Source: Halobacteriales archaeon QH_10_67_13
Lineage (GTDB): Archaea > Halobacteriota > Halobacteria > Halobacteriales > Haloarculaceae
Assembly: GCA_003021335.1 (NCBI GenBank)
Contig: PXQL01000047.1
Span: 1 to 15,726 of the forward strand
Reading direction: 5' to 3'
Length of the DNA: 15,726 bases
In this document: positions 7,608-13,811 of the stretch, piece by piece
Layout of the letters: the number at the start of each line of letters is the position of its first letter
Position numbering within the stretch: position 1 is the first letter of the stretch
Program-made: the position numbers and the translations under genes
The notes under the pieces: generated by a model
What the model was told of the DNA's origin: nothing
What the model saw: only the letters and a program-made list of their open reading frames with translations
Database searches by the model: none

Positions 7608-9075
7608 CGACCTCGACGGCTCCTGTCAACTCCGGCGTTCCGGTCAGGATCCCGCGCAGCCCCGTCAGCGGCTCGCCAATCACGAGCCCGTCAGAGGTAA
7701 TCTCGAGTCGCCGGATCCGAGACTCGTAATCGCTCGCGCGCATTTTCAACACGCCGATTACCTTCTGCAACTCGCCGGCGTACTCCACGTATCGGAGCAC
7801 GAGGATGTTGTCTGCGAGGTGGCTCACGCCCTGCTCGGTCGCGCGGAAGTCGCCGGTGATCGAGCGGACCTCATTCGTGACGATCCCAGTGACGCCGGTG
7901 TTACGGAGATACCGACCGATCCGCACCAGGTGATCGGTCGGCTCCGAGCCGAGCCCGCGCAGCGAGCTGACAAAGCCCCTGACGCCGTCGATCATCACGA
8001 TCTCGGCCCCGTCGTCCTCGACGGCAGTCCGGAGCTGTCCGGTGAACTCGTCGACTGTCCGGGCCTTGGGTTCGATCGTCACCACCTCGAGGGTACCCGC
8101 CTCGACGAGCTCGTCGATCGGGCTGCCGATCGCGGCCGAGCGCGACCGAAGCGTCGCGGGGCTCTCCTCAAAGCTGTACAGCACCGACCGGTCCCCTCGG
8201 GCGGCGGCCGCCTGGACGAACTGGAGGCCGGTCGTGGTCTTCCCGACGCCAGTCGGGCCGCTGAGAAACGTGATCGTGCCGGTCGTGAGCCCACCGTGGA
8301 GCATCTCGTCGAGCTCCGACACTCCTGAGGGAAGTTTCTCCGGGGTGAACGTCGCCCCGTGGCGTTCGGGGGTCAGCCGCGGCCAGACGGTCATTCCCTC
8401 GTCGGTGATCTCGACGGCGTGACGGCCGCGCCGCGAGCCCGACCCGCGGAGCTTCGTCACCTCCATGGTACGATGATCGGCCGCCTCCGCGAGGTCGATC
8501 ACGGCGTCAACGAGAAACTGCAGGTCGTCGTCGGGCATCGACGGCGCCGCCTGCGAGGTCAGCACCGTCGTCGCGCCGGTCTCGCTCAGGAAATCCAGCA
8601 GGCTCAGCACCTGGCCGCGAAACTGGTGTTCGTCGGGCGTGAGGTACCGAAACTCCGTGACCGGATCGAGGACGACTCGGTCGGGGCCGACCGCCTCGAT
8701 GCGCTCGCGGATGTCATCGACCAGCGACGGCGTCTCGACCTCGCCGGACTCGAAGAGGGTGTACGTCTCCGCGTCCTGGAACTTCTCGCCGGTCGGGGAC
8801 AGCGAGAGAAACTCTACCGCTTCGAGATCGAGCCCAAAGCCCTCGGCGGTCGACCGCAGGTACGAGGCCGGCTCGCCGAGGTTGATGAACAGACCGGTCT
8901 CGCCCGCGTCGGGGTCGAGCGCGGTCAGAAAGTGCAACGCGAAGATCGTCTTCCCCGATCCGGGGACGCCCCGGACGAGCGTCGCCGAGCGCTCGAGCAA
9001 CCCCCCTTCGAGCACCTCGTCGGCGCCGGCGATCCCCGTCGAAACCCGACGTCGTGGCTCGGGAGTGTCATCCAT
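7594..9075 (-). CDS. KaiC-like double-RecA ATPase
   Basis: 493 residues with two RecA/KaiC domains. Domain 1 (about 10-235) has Walker A GVPGSGKT (36-43) and Walker B DRVVLDPVTE (132-141). Domain 2 (about 240-475) has GPTGVGKT (273-280), the catalytic-type glutamate pair SFEES (Glu303-Glu304) and Walker B EIVMIDGVRGF (358-368). Domain 1 has only GEPASYL in place of the Glu pair, so the domains may differ in ATPase activity. Cyanobacterial KaiC is a clock protein, but haloarchaeal relatives without KaiA/KaiB are generally signalling ATPases next to sensor kinases. That is the case here: its last codons overlap the start of the PAS kinase gene. It begins 21 bases after the stop of the two-helix membrane protein gene. 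I see no separate promoter, so it is probably read with the upstream gene. Confidence 0.9.
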   Translation of the reverse strand: MDDTPEPRRRVSTGIAGADEVLEGGLLERSATLVRGVPGSGKTIFALHFLTALDPDAGETGLFINLGEPASYLRSTAEGFGLDLEAVEFLSLSPTGEKFQDAETYTLFESGEVETPSLVDDIRERIEAVGPDRVVLDPVTEFRYLTPDEHQFRGQVLSLLDFLSETGATTVLTSQAAPSMPDDDLQFLVDAVIDLAEAADHRTMEVTKLRGSGSRRGRHAVEITDEGMTVWPRLTPERHGATFTPEKLPSGVSELDEMLHGGLTTGTITFLSGPTGVGKTTTGLQFVQAAAARGDRSVLYSFEESPATLRSRSAAIGSPIDELVEAGTLEVVTIEPKARTVDEFTGQLRTAVEDDGAEIVMIDGVRGFVSSLRGLGSEPTDHLVRIGRYLRNTGVTGIVTNEVRSITGDFRATEQGVSHLADNILVLRYVEYAGELQKVIGVLKMRASDYESRIRRLEITSDGLVIGEPLTGLRGILTGTPELTGAVEVDEDE

Positions 9076-9096
9076 ACTCGTTGTACGGCGGGCTGT

Positions 9097-9666
9097 CTAA
9101 TCACGCTTGTCCTGTCGGAGAAAGGCGACCGCAACGGCGACTCCGACGACCACGGCCGCCGCCCCGGCGATCACCGCCGGCGTCCGGACGATCGCGGCCG
9201 AAAGCACCGCCACGACCACGGCGAGTCCGCCGAGCGCGAGTACCGGACCCGTCGGGCGGTCGAGCACCCGCGAGCCGGATCCGGACTTGGTCGAACGCGG
9301 CTCGGCGAGGCGCTCGTCGACGGTCACGGACGAGGCCGCGGGCGATCGGAGCTCGATCTCGATCTCAGTCTCGGCGGCCCCGTACCCTGCCACCAGCCGG
9401 AGCGTCCCCGAGCGTCGGTCGCTGGGGTCGAGCTCCGCCTCGACGGTCACGGGGACCGTGAGGGAGTCCTCCGCCTCGAGATAGTGGTTGCCGCCCTCGA
9501 CGCTCGTCGCTTGTGCCAGCGTTTCGTCAGGGTGGAGGTGAACGTGAACCGGACGGCCGTAGTTTCGAATCTGGATACTAAAAGACTCCTCGGCGGCGAA
9601 CGTCGCCGGGGCGTCGAGTCCGTGGACCGCCTCCCGGCCGACGCGAACTTCCAGTGACTCCGGCAC
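9097..9666 (-). CDS. Hypothetical protein with Ig-like beta domain and two C-terminal membrane helices (DUF7524-like)
   Basis: 189 residues. The first 107 or so are beta-rich (FSIQIRNYGRPVHVHLH, LTVPVTVEAEL, GTLRLVAGYG, TEIEIEL), like an immunoglobulin-type fold. A disordered acidic/Ser linker (108-138) follows, then two hydrophobic helices at about 139-160 and 163-183 and a short charged tail DKRD. From memory it fits a haloarchaeal family of unknown function (DUF7524); I am not certain of the number. There is no signal peptide, so the beta domain is probably cytosolic or of ambiguous topology. The GTG at 9666 is chosen because the T-rich TATA-like tract at 9690-9696 lies about 27 bases upstream. 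The gene sits between trm112-like and the KaiC-like gene, all in one direction, and is likely cotranscribed with the KaiC-PAS pair. Confidence 0.72.
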   Translation of the reverse strand: MPESLEVRVGREAVHGLDAPATFAAEESFSIQIRNYGRPVHVHLHPDETLAQATSVEGGNHYLEAEDSLTVPVTVEAELDPSDRRSGTLRLVAGYGAAETEIEIELRSPAASSVTVDERLAEPRSTKSGSGSRVLDRPTGPVLALGGLAVVVAVLSAAIVRTPAVIAGAAAVVVGVAVAVAFLRQDKRD

Positions 9667-9689
9667 GCGCGAGGATGGGCAGCGACGGT

Positions 9690-9696
9690 AAAAAAA
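9690..9696 (-). promoter_or_regulatory. T7 tract: likely TATA element and possible Trm112 terminator
   Basis: On the minus strand this reads gctttttttaccg. It lies 4-10 bases after the Trm112-like stop, where archaeal RNA polymerase can terminate on T runs. It is also about 27 bases before the GTG start of the next gene, the usual TATA distance. One short tract may serve both purposes. Confidence 0.5.
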
Positions 9697-9699
9697 GCT

Positions 9700-9894
9700 T
9701 CAGGCCGCTGCCTCGTCGCGCATGTCCGGCGGCAGGAGGTTCGGAATGCCGTCCTCGATCGGGTACACCTCGCCACATTCGGTGCAGACCAGCCGCCCGG
9801 CGATGACTTCGCCGTCCTCGCGCTCGTCGACTTCGAGCTCGAGTTCGGACTTATCGACCGGACACCGCAGGATCTCAACGAGATCGTCGTTCAT
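9700..9894 (-). CDS. Trm112-like methyltransferase-activating protein
   Basis: 64 residues from ATG 9894. The pattern LVEILRCPVDKSELEL...LVCTECGEVYPIEDGIPNLLPP is that of the Trm112/UPF0434 family. These proteins bind and stabilise S-adenosylmethionine-dependent methyltransferases acting on tRNA, rRNA and release factor; archaeal Trm112 is reported to be a hub for many partners. Cys11, Cys37 and Cys40 are possible metal ligands. The usual second Cys of the first pair is Asp14, so a full four-Cys zinc site is not present. A TTG-started extension (MC-MNDD) is possible but unlikely, because the TATA-like box at 9917-9925 places transcription start at about 9894. No methyltransferase gene is in the window. 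Confidence 0.85.
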   Translation of the reverse strand: MNDDLVEILRCPVDKSELELEVDEREDGEVIAGRLVCTECGEVYPIEDGIPNLLPPDMRDEAAA

Positions 9895-9916
9895 ACACAA
9901 TCAAGTGTTGGCACGG

Positions 9917-9925
9917 GCAAAAGCG
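9917..9925 (-). promoter_or_regulatory. TATA-like box for the Trm112-like gene
   Basis: On the minus strand, cgcttttgc is centred about 27 bases before ATG 9894, consistent with a leaderless transcript. It lies in the 47-base gap after the purA stop, in the same direction as purA. Confidence 0.5.
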
Positions 9926-9941
9926 TTTGTCCTTCCGGGGA

Positions 9942-11182
9942 TCAGGCGAAAGGTTGCTCGCGGACGATCGTGTCGGTCCGGTCGGGCCCGACCCCGACAG
10001 ACCAGATCGGGGCGCCGACCTCGCCGGCAACGTACTCGAGGTAGGTCCGGGCAGCCTCGGGGATCGAACCGTAGCCCCGCTCGGCGACCGCGCTCCAGTC
10101 GGGGTCGGGCCAGCCCTCGAAGCTCCGATAGACGGGCTCGCACCGACCCCACTGCTCGGTCGTCGTCGGCATCGTCCGGAGCCGCTCGCCCTCACAGTCG
10201 TAGGCGTGTGCGACTCGCACCGTGTCGAGGCCGGCGAGCACGTCGATGTGGTTGATCACGACGGCGCTGAAGCCGCTGACCCTGGCGGCGTGGCGCAACA
10301 TCGGCACGTCGAGCCAGCCGATCCGCCGCGGGCGGTCGGTTACGGTGCCGAACTCGCCGCCGCGCTCGCGGATCTCCGCAGCGAGGGTCTCGCTGTCGTC
10401 GTCGCCGGTCAGCTCGGTCGGTAGCGGTCCGGTACCAACCCGCGAGAGGTACGCCTTGATGACGCCGATCACCGCGCCGTCTCCGACCGTCGCCGGGCTC
10501 AGCCCCGTCCCGACGGCGGCGCCGCCGGCAGTCGGGTTCGAGGAGGTGACGTACGGGTAGATGCCGTGATCGATGTCGATCGCACTTCCCTGTGCGCCCT
10601 CGAACAGCACACGGTCGCCGTCGTCGATCCGATCGGCGAGGTAGGCGCCAGCGTTTAGCGTCATCCCCTCCTCGCGGAGCCGGCGGCCGTACGCGCTGTA
10701 TTCCTCGTACAGCGTCTCGACGTTGAACGCCTCGCCAGGATCGCGGTCGTAGACGGCCTCGACCAGCGCCCGCTTCTGTTCTAGGCCGGCCCGATCCCGC
10801 GGCCGGTCGTGCCGGCCGCGAGGTCGTCGCCTTTCGCCTCCTCTTCGATCCCGTCGAGTACGCGGTGGTAGGGCAACACGGCGTGTGCCCGCTTGGCGAC
10901 CCGTACCTCCGGGTCGAGCCCGCGCTCGCGGAGTCCGTCGAGTTCCTCGAACAGTGTCCGCGGGTTCACTACACAGCCGTTTCCGAGCACGCCGACGGTG
11001 CCACGGACTGCGCCGCTTGGCACCAGGGAGAGCTTGTACTCTGCGCCGTCGTGGACGACGGTATGACCGGCGTTGTCTCCACCCTGGTAGCGGACGACGA
11101 CATCCGCGCGGTCGCCGTACAGGTCGACCACGCCGCCCTTGCCCTCGTCGCCGAGCTGTGCACCCACGATCGTGGCGGTCAT
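9942..11182 (-). pseudogene. purA: Adenylosuccinate synthetase, frameshifted by an internal deletion
   Basis: PurA joins IMP and aspartate with GTP to make adenylosuccinate, the first committed step to AMP. From ATG 11182 the frame encodes the expected N-terminal half: IVGAQLGDEGKGG (P-loop), YQGGDNAGHTVVHDG, LGNGCVVNPRTLF and AGTTGRGIGPA. It then hits TAG at 10783-10781. The rest continues in another frame from about 10784 (LEQKRALVEAVY) through GAQGSAIDIDHGIYPYVTSSN, GRPRRIGWLDVPMLRHAARVSGF and VGVGPDRTDTIV to TGA at 9942. Relatives have about 27-30 residues between GIGP(T/A) and QKRAL (the YEDKAGRRGIRVGDLL region). These are absent here, so this is a deletion of length 1 mod 3 and not a simple slip. 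The lost part includes the arginine equivalent to E. coli Arg143, which reaches the neighbour's active site. As written, the gene cannot make functional PurA. Confidence 0.85.
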
Positions 11183-11338
11183 TACCCGTCGGTTCCGGCC
11201 ACCGGGCTTTACCAATTACGGAACGAACGGCAACGAAACCGTTGGGGTTTTTATTCCCCGAAATTCGACTCCGGATGTTACTGGCGTGAGGACACCACGA
11301 CAACTTTTAATTGACGGGGTCACGAGTTAACATGTATC
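11183..11338. promoter_or_regulatory. Divergent purA / wHTH promoter region with candidate operator
   Basis: This 156-base gap separates two divergent genes. For the + gene, acttttaattg (11303-11313) is a TATA box about 30 bases before ATG 11339. For purA, the minus-strand ggaataaaaacc (about 11247-11257) is TATA-like and would give a leader of about 40 bases. It lies inside an inverted repeat GGGG-tttttatt-CCCC (11244-11259). A second inverted repeat AACGG-N8-CCGTT lies at 11226-11243, right beside it. These repeats are candidate binding sites for a dimeric repressor. Confidence 0.5.
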
Positions 11339-11644
11339 ATGATAGACCGACTTGAGAAGGAAGTCGACATGCTCGAGCGACACCTGCAGGTTCTGCGGAT
11401 GGTCATCGAGAGCGAGCCCATCGGGATCGTCAAGATGTCGAACGAAACCGGCTATCCACACCACAAGGTGCGGTACTCGTTGCGGGTACTCGAAGAAGAA
11501 AATCTGATCGAACCGTCGAGTCAGGGTGCGATCACGACCGAGGACACGATGGAGTTCGTCGAGGATCTCGACGAGAAACTCGAGCAAATTCTCGGGAAAC
11601 TCGACGGGATGAAAATCGACGGCATAGCCGAGATCGAAGAGTAA
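11339..11644 (+). CDS. Small winged-helix transcriptional regulator
   Basis: A 101-residue soluble acidic protein. Residues 3-22 form an N-terminal helix (LEKEVDMLERHLQVLRMVIE). Residues 28-60 make a helix-turn-helix (IGIVKMSNETGYPHHKVRYS, with recognition helix around HHKVRYSLRVLEEENLI), followed by a wing at SSQGAITT. Residues 70-95 are a coiled-coil-like helix (EFVEDLDEKLEQILGKL), probably for dimerisation. The sequence is very like a highly conserved haloarchaeal family that I recall near purA; no specific name is known to me. Its divergent position over the shared promoter with palindromes suggests control of purA and itself, which is an inference. The start is set by the TATA box at 11303-11313; an upstream ATG at 11332 runs out of frame to a stop within eight codons. 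Confidence 0.82.
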   Translation: MIDRLEKEVDMLERHLQVLRMVIESEPIGIVKMSNETGYPHHKVRYSLRVLEEENLIEPSSQGAITTEDTMEFVEDLDEKLEQILGKLDGMKIDGIAEIEE

Positions 11645-11647
11645 CGC

Positions 11648-11662
11648 GACCGGAAGTCGGTC
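11648..11662. terminator. Hairpin between convergent genes
   Basis: GACCG-gaagt-CGGTC is a perfect 5-base inverted repeat filling the 16-base gap between the regulator's TAA and the last codon of the convergent large gene. It is symmetric, so it could act in both directions. There is no T-run, so this is a weak call. Confidence 0.25.
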
Positions 11663-13742
11663 ACAGCTCCGGGACGGCGAGGTTGAATTTCTGATCGCGG
11701 GCTTCGACGAGACAGAGGTGAAAGCCCCGCTTTCGCGAGAGGTTCACGTAGCTCGCGCGCTTGTCTCGGCTGAGAAAGCCGCTCTTCGTGGCCTCGCTCG
11801 CGGTCTCGAGCGCTCCGGGCTCGAAGAAACTCGTCGTCACCAGGAAGGCCCCGGCAAAGGTCTCGCTGGATTGGCCGACACGGCGTGCAGCTGTGATGAG
11901 CTGTTCCATCATCGCTTGGCTGGCCGCCTCGAGCGAGTCGTTGAGATTCGTCGCGATCAGGGGCTCGCCCATCCGGTTGCGAAAGACCAGGTCGAACTCC
12001 TCGTCGGTACGGGTCTCCTGTCCGTCCTCGGTGTACTCGATCTCGACGGTCCCGGCGAACTCGACGCGGTCGATCTCGGGGAGCATGTCGTACAGCGTCC
12101 GGAGCGCGGCCTCGCTGCCCGTCGAGCGGATCTCAAAGAGCAGGTCCCGAATTAGCCAGTTCGCGAACTGGTAGGCGGCGGTGTCAGTGAGGAAGGCGTC
12201 GTACTCCTTGCCGCCGACGGCGACGGCCTCGGACTCGAACTGTGTGTAGGTCTCAAGCCGGAGGTTCTCGACGACATCCGACCGGCGGCCGGCCCCGTCG
12301 TGGGCCTTCGCGAGGGGGGTGTCGCCTTTCGAGTCGTAACGGACGAACAGGTCGGTTCCCGCGAGCGCCTCGCGGGCCGAGAGGCGCCGCTCTGCGTCGA
12401 CCTGGGCCCCGAGCTCGGACTCGAGCGTTGCGAGGTCGTCCTCGAGTCGCTCGACTTCCTGGATAAGTGCGTCGCGTTCCTCGGTGACGGTCTCGAGTTG
12501 GTCGCGGAGCTCGGCGCGCTCGTCGGTCGCCTCGGCCAGCTCGGAATTGAGTCGGTCGATCTCCTCCTCGCGATCTCCGACAGCGGCCTCAAGTTCGGCG
12601 ACGCGCTCGGGATCAGGGCCGGCGTCTTCGGACGGCTCGGAGGCGGGGCTCGCCTCCGAGGCCTGCTCCGCGCTCGTCGTACCCGCACTGCCGTCGGCCC
12701 GCGAGCGGCTCTGGGTTCGGGACTGTACCCTCGTCCGGGACGGATCGAGGGAGGGAACGGCGACCGTCTCGAGGCTCGCCCGCTCCTGCTCCCGGGAGGC
12801 CGTCTCGGAGGCAGTGCCCGACCGCGAGCCGCCGTCACTGGGGGCCTGCCGACGGTCGCCGGTCTCGACCGACCCCGATCGGGACCGATCGGGCTCGTCG
12901 GGATTCCGTGCCGGCTCCGCCGCGTTCGGAGACCGTTCGCCCGTTGCTGTCTCCGAGCGGGCGTCGGGACCGGTCCCTGCGCCCCGGTCGGGAGAGCCGT
13001 CCTCGGTGCTCCGAGACGGGCCCGTCTCGTCGGGGCCGGCTGCCGCCGGCTCCGATGGCTGTTCTCGAGCGGCGTCGGTGGCGGCCTCCGGGTCGGCCCC
13101 GGGATCGGGATCTGGGCCATCCAGTGCACTCTCTGCGTCCTCGGCCGGCCCGGAGTCGGAAGCTCGGTCAGCGTCCGACTCGGGGGCGGGCTCCGTGTCG
13201 GGGTCGGGTTCGGGAATCTCGATCGGTTCGATCTCGACCGGGCGGACCTCGTACAGCCCAACCTCGTCGGCGGCGGTCTCGAAGGCCTCGTCGCCGGTGA
13301 GCAGCCGCTCGGACTCCCCGAGGAAGGCGACGCTCATCGACCGGCCAGCGTGATAGACCAGGTAGTACTCCCCGCTGAGGACGTTCTCGGAGAGGACCAC
13401 GAAGCCGGTGAACCCGCCCTCCGAGAGCGTCTCGTCGACCGCCGAAATCGAGGTCTTCTCGGTGTAGTACTTCTGCCGGACCTCGTCGCTCTGGGCCTGC
13501 ATCACCGTCAACAGCGGCAGCGCCGGCGACGGGGCCTCGTAGGCCGTCCCCGAGCCTTCGAAGCTCTCGATCGTTCCGCCCTGGACCCCGACGACCGCGC
13601 CCTTGGTCATGAAAAGCTCCGCTCCGCCAGCCCGGACTGTGCCGGAAAACTCCCCGTCTGCCAGCCGTCCGAGCGCCTCGTAGCCGCCGGCGAACGACCG
13701 ACTCTCCCAGTCCTCGACTTGCTCGGCGACGCGTACGCTCAT
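11661..13742 (-). CDS. Large haloarchaeal protein: globular N-domain, disordered linker, coiled coil and C-domain (DUF7527-like)
   Basis: 693 residues from ATG 13742. The N-domain (1 to about 170) has RVAEQVEDWESRSFAGGYE, a beta-rich core and EYYLVYHAGRSMSVAFLG. About 176-375 is a low-complexity linker, first rich in Pro/Asp/Glu, then Ser/Arg/Thr. About 377-455 is a strong coiled coil (ELEAAVGDREEEIDRLNSEL and on). The C-domain (about 460-693) ends with a conserved-looking RKRGFHLCLVEARDQKFNLAVPEL. I recall it as a haloarchaeal family (DUF7527) of unknown function. In the C-domain, AMMEQLITAARRVGQSS followed by GAFLVTTSFFEPGALETASE resembles the late helix-strand-helix of Mrr-type restriction-endonuclease-like folds, but I see no intact D...ExK site. 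A start at 13754 is less likely: the TATA box (13766-13777) puts transcription start near 13742-13745. Membrane helices and a signal peptide are absent. Confidence 0.78.
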   Translation of the reverse strand: MSVRVAEQVEDWESRSFAGGYEALGRLADGEFSGTVRAGGAELFMTKGAVVGVQGGTIESFEGSGTAYEAPSPALPLLTVMQAQSDEVRQKYYTEKTSISAVDETLSEGGFTGFVVLSENVLSGEYYLVYHAGRSMSVAFLGESERLLTGDEAFETAADEVGLYEVRPVEIEPIEIPEPDPDTEPAPESDADRASDSGPAEDAESALDGPDPDPGADPEAATDAAREQPSEPAAAGPDETGPSRSTEDGSPDRGAGTGPDARSETATGERSPNAAEPARNPDEPDRSRSGSVETGDRRQAPSDGGSRSGTASETASREQERASLETVAVPSLDPSRTRVQSRTQSRSRADGSAGTTSAEQASEASPASEPSEDAGPDPERVAELEAAVGDREEEIDRLNSELAEATDERAELRDQLETVTEERDALIQEVERLEDDLATLESELGAQVDAERRLSAREALAGTDLFVRYDSKGDTPLAKAHDGAGRRSDVVENLRLETYTQFESEAVAVGGKEYDAFLTDTAAYQFANWLIRDLLFEIRSTGSEAALRTLYDMLPEIDRVEFAGTVEIEYTEDGQETRTDEEFDLVFRNRMGEPLIATNLNDSLEAASQAMMEQLITAARRVGQSSETFAGAFLVTTSFFEPGALETASEATKSGFLSRDKRASYVNLSRKRGFHLCLVEARDQKFNLAVPEL

Positions 13743-13765
13743 TAGCTCATACAACTCTCAGGCGA

Positions 13766-13777
13766 GGAATATACTTT
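13766..13777 (-). promoter_or_regulatory. TATA box for the large coiled-coil protein gene
   Basis: On the minus strand, caaagtatattc is centred 27-29 bases before ATG 13742, fitting a leaderless transcript. An ATG at 13754 would lie upstream of the predicted transcript start, which decides the start choice. Confidence 0.65.
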
Positions 13778-13782
13778 GCGGG

Positions 13783-13800
13783 CCGCCGCGGGCACGGCGG
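13783..13800. terminator. GC-rich hairpin downstream of the mutase gene
   Basis: CCGCCG (13783-13788) and CGGCGG (13795-13800) form a perfect 6-base stem with a 6-base loop, 12 bases past the mutase stop and just before the next TATA box. It could aid termination or insulate the promoter. No T-run follows directly. Confidence 0.3.
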
Positions 13801-13811
13801 GTCGGCAACGG

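Noticed and set aside
8359..9657. Plus-strand open frame opposite the KaiC-like gene and the membrane protein gene
   Set aside because: It spans two real minus-strand genes and lacks any motif; typical GC-driven antisense frame.
10781..10784. TAG in purA read as pyrrolysine or a programmed frameshift site
   Set aside because: Read-through would stay in the wrong frame, and a simple shift would still lack about 27-30 conserved residues, so DNA is missing here.
12300..13745. Long plus-strand open frame of about 481 codons opposite the coiled-coil protein gene
   Set aside because: It is antisense to the low-complexity and coiled-coil gene. High GC removes stops, its composition is Gly/Arg/Leu-rich with no domain, and the minus-strand gene has clear domains and a promoter.
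13742..13754. Upstream ATG at 13754 as the start of the coiled-coil protein
   Set aside because: The TATA box at 13766-13777 predicts transcription from about 13742-13745, so the ATG at 13742 is the more likely start.
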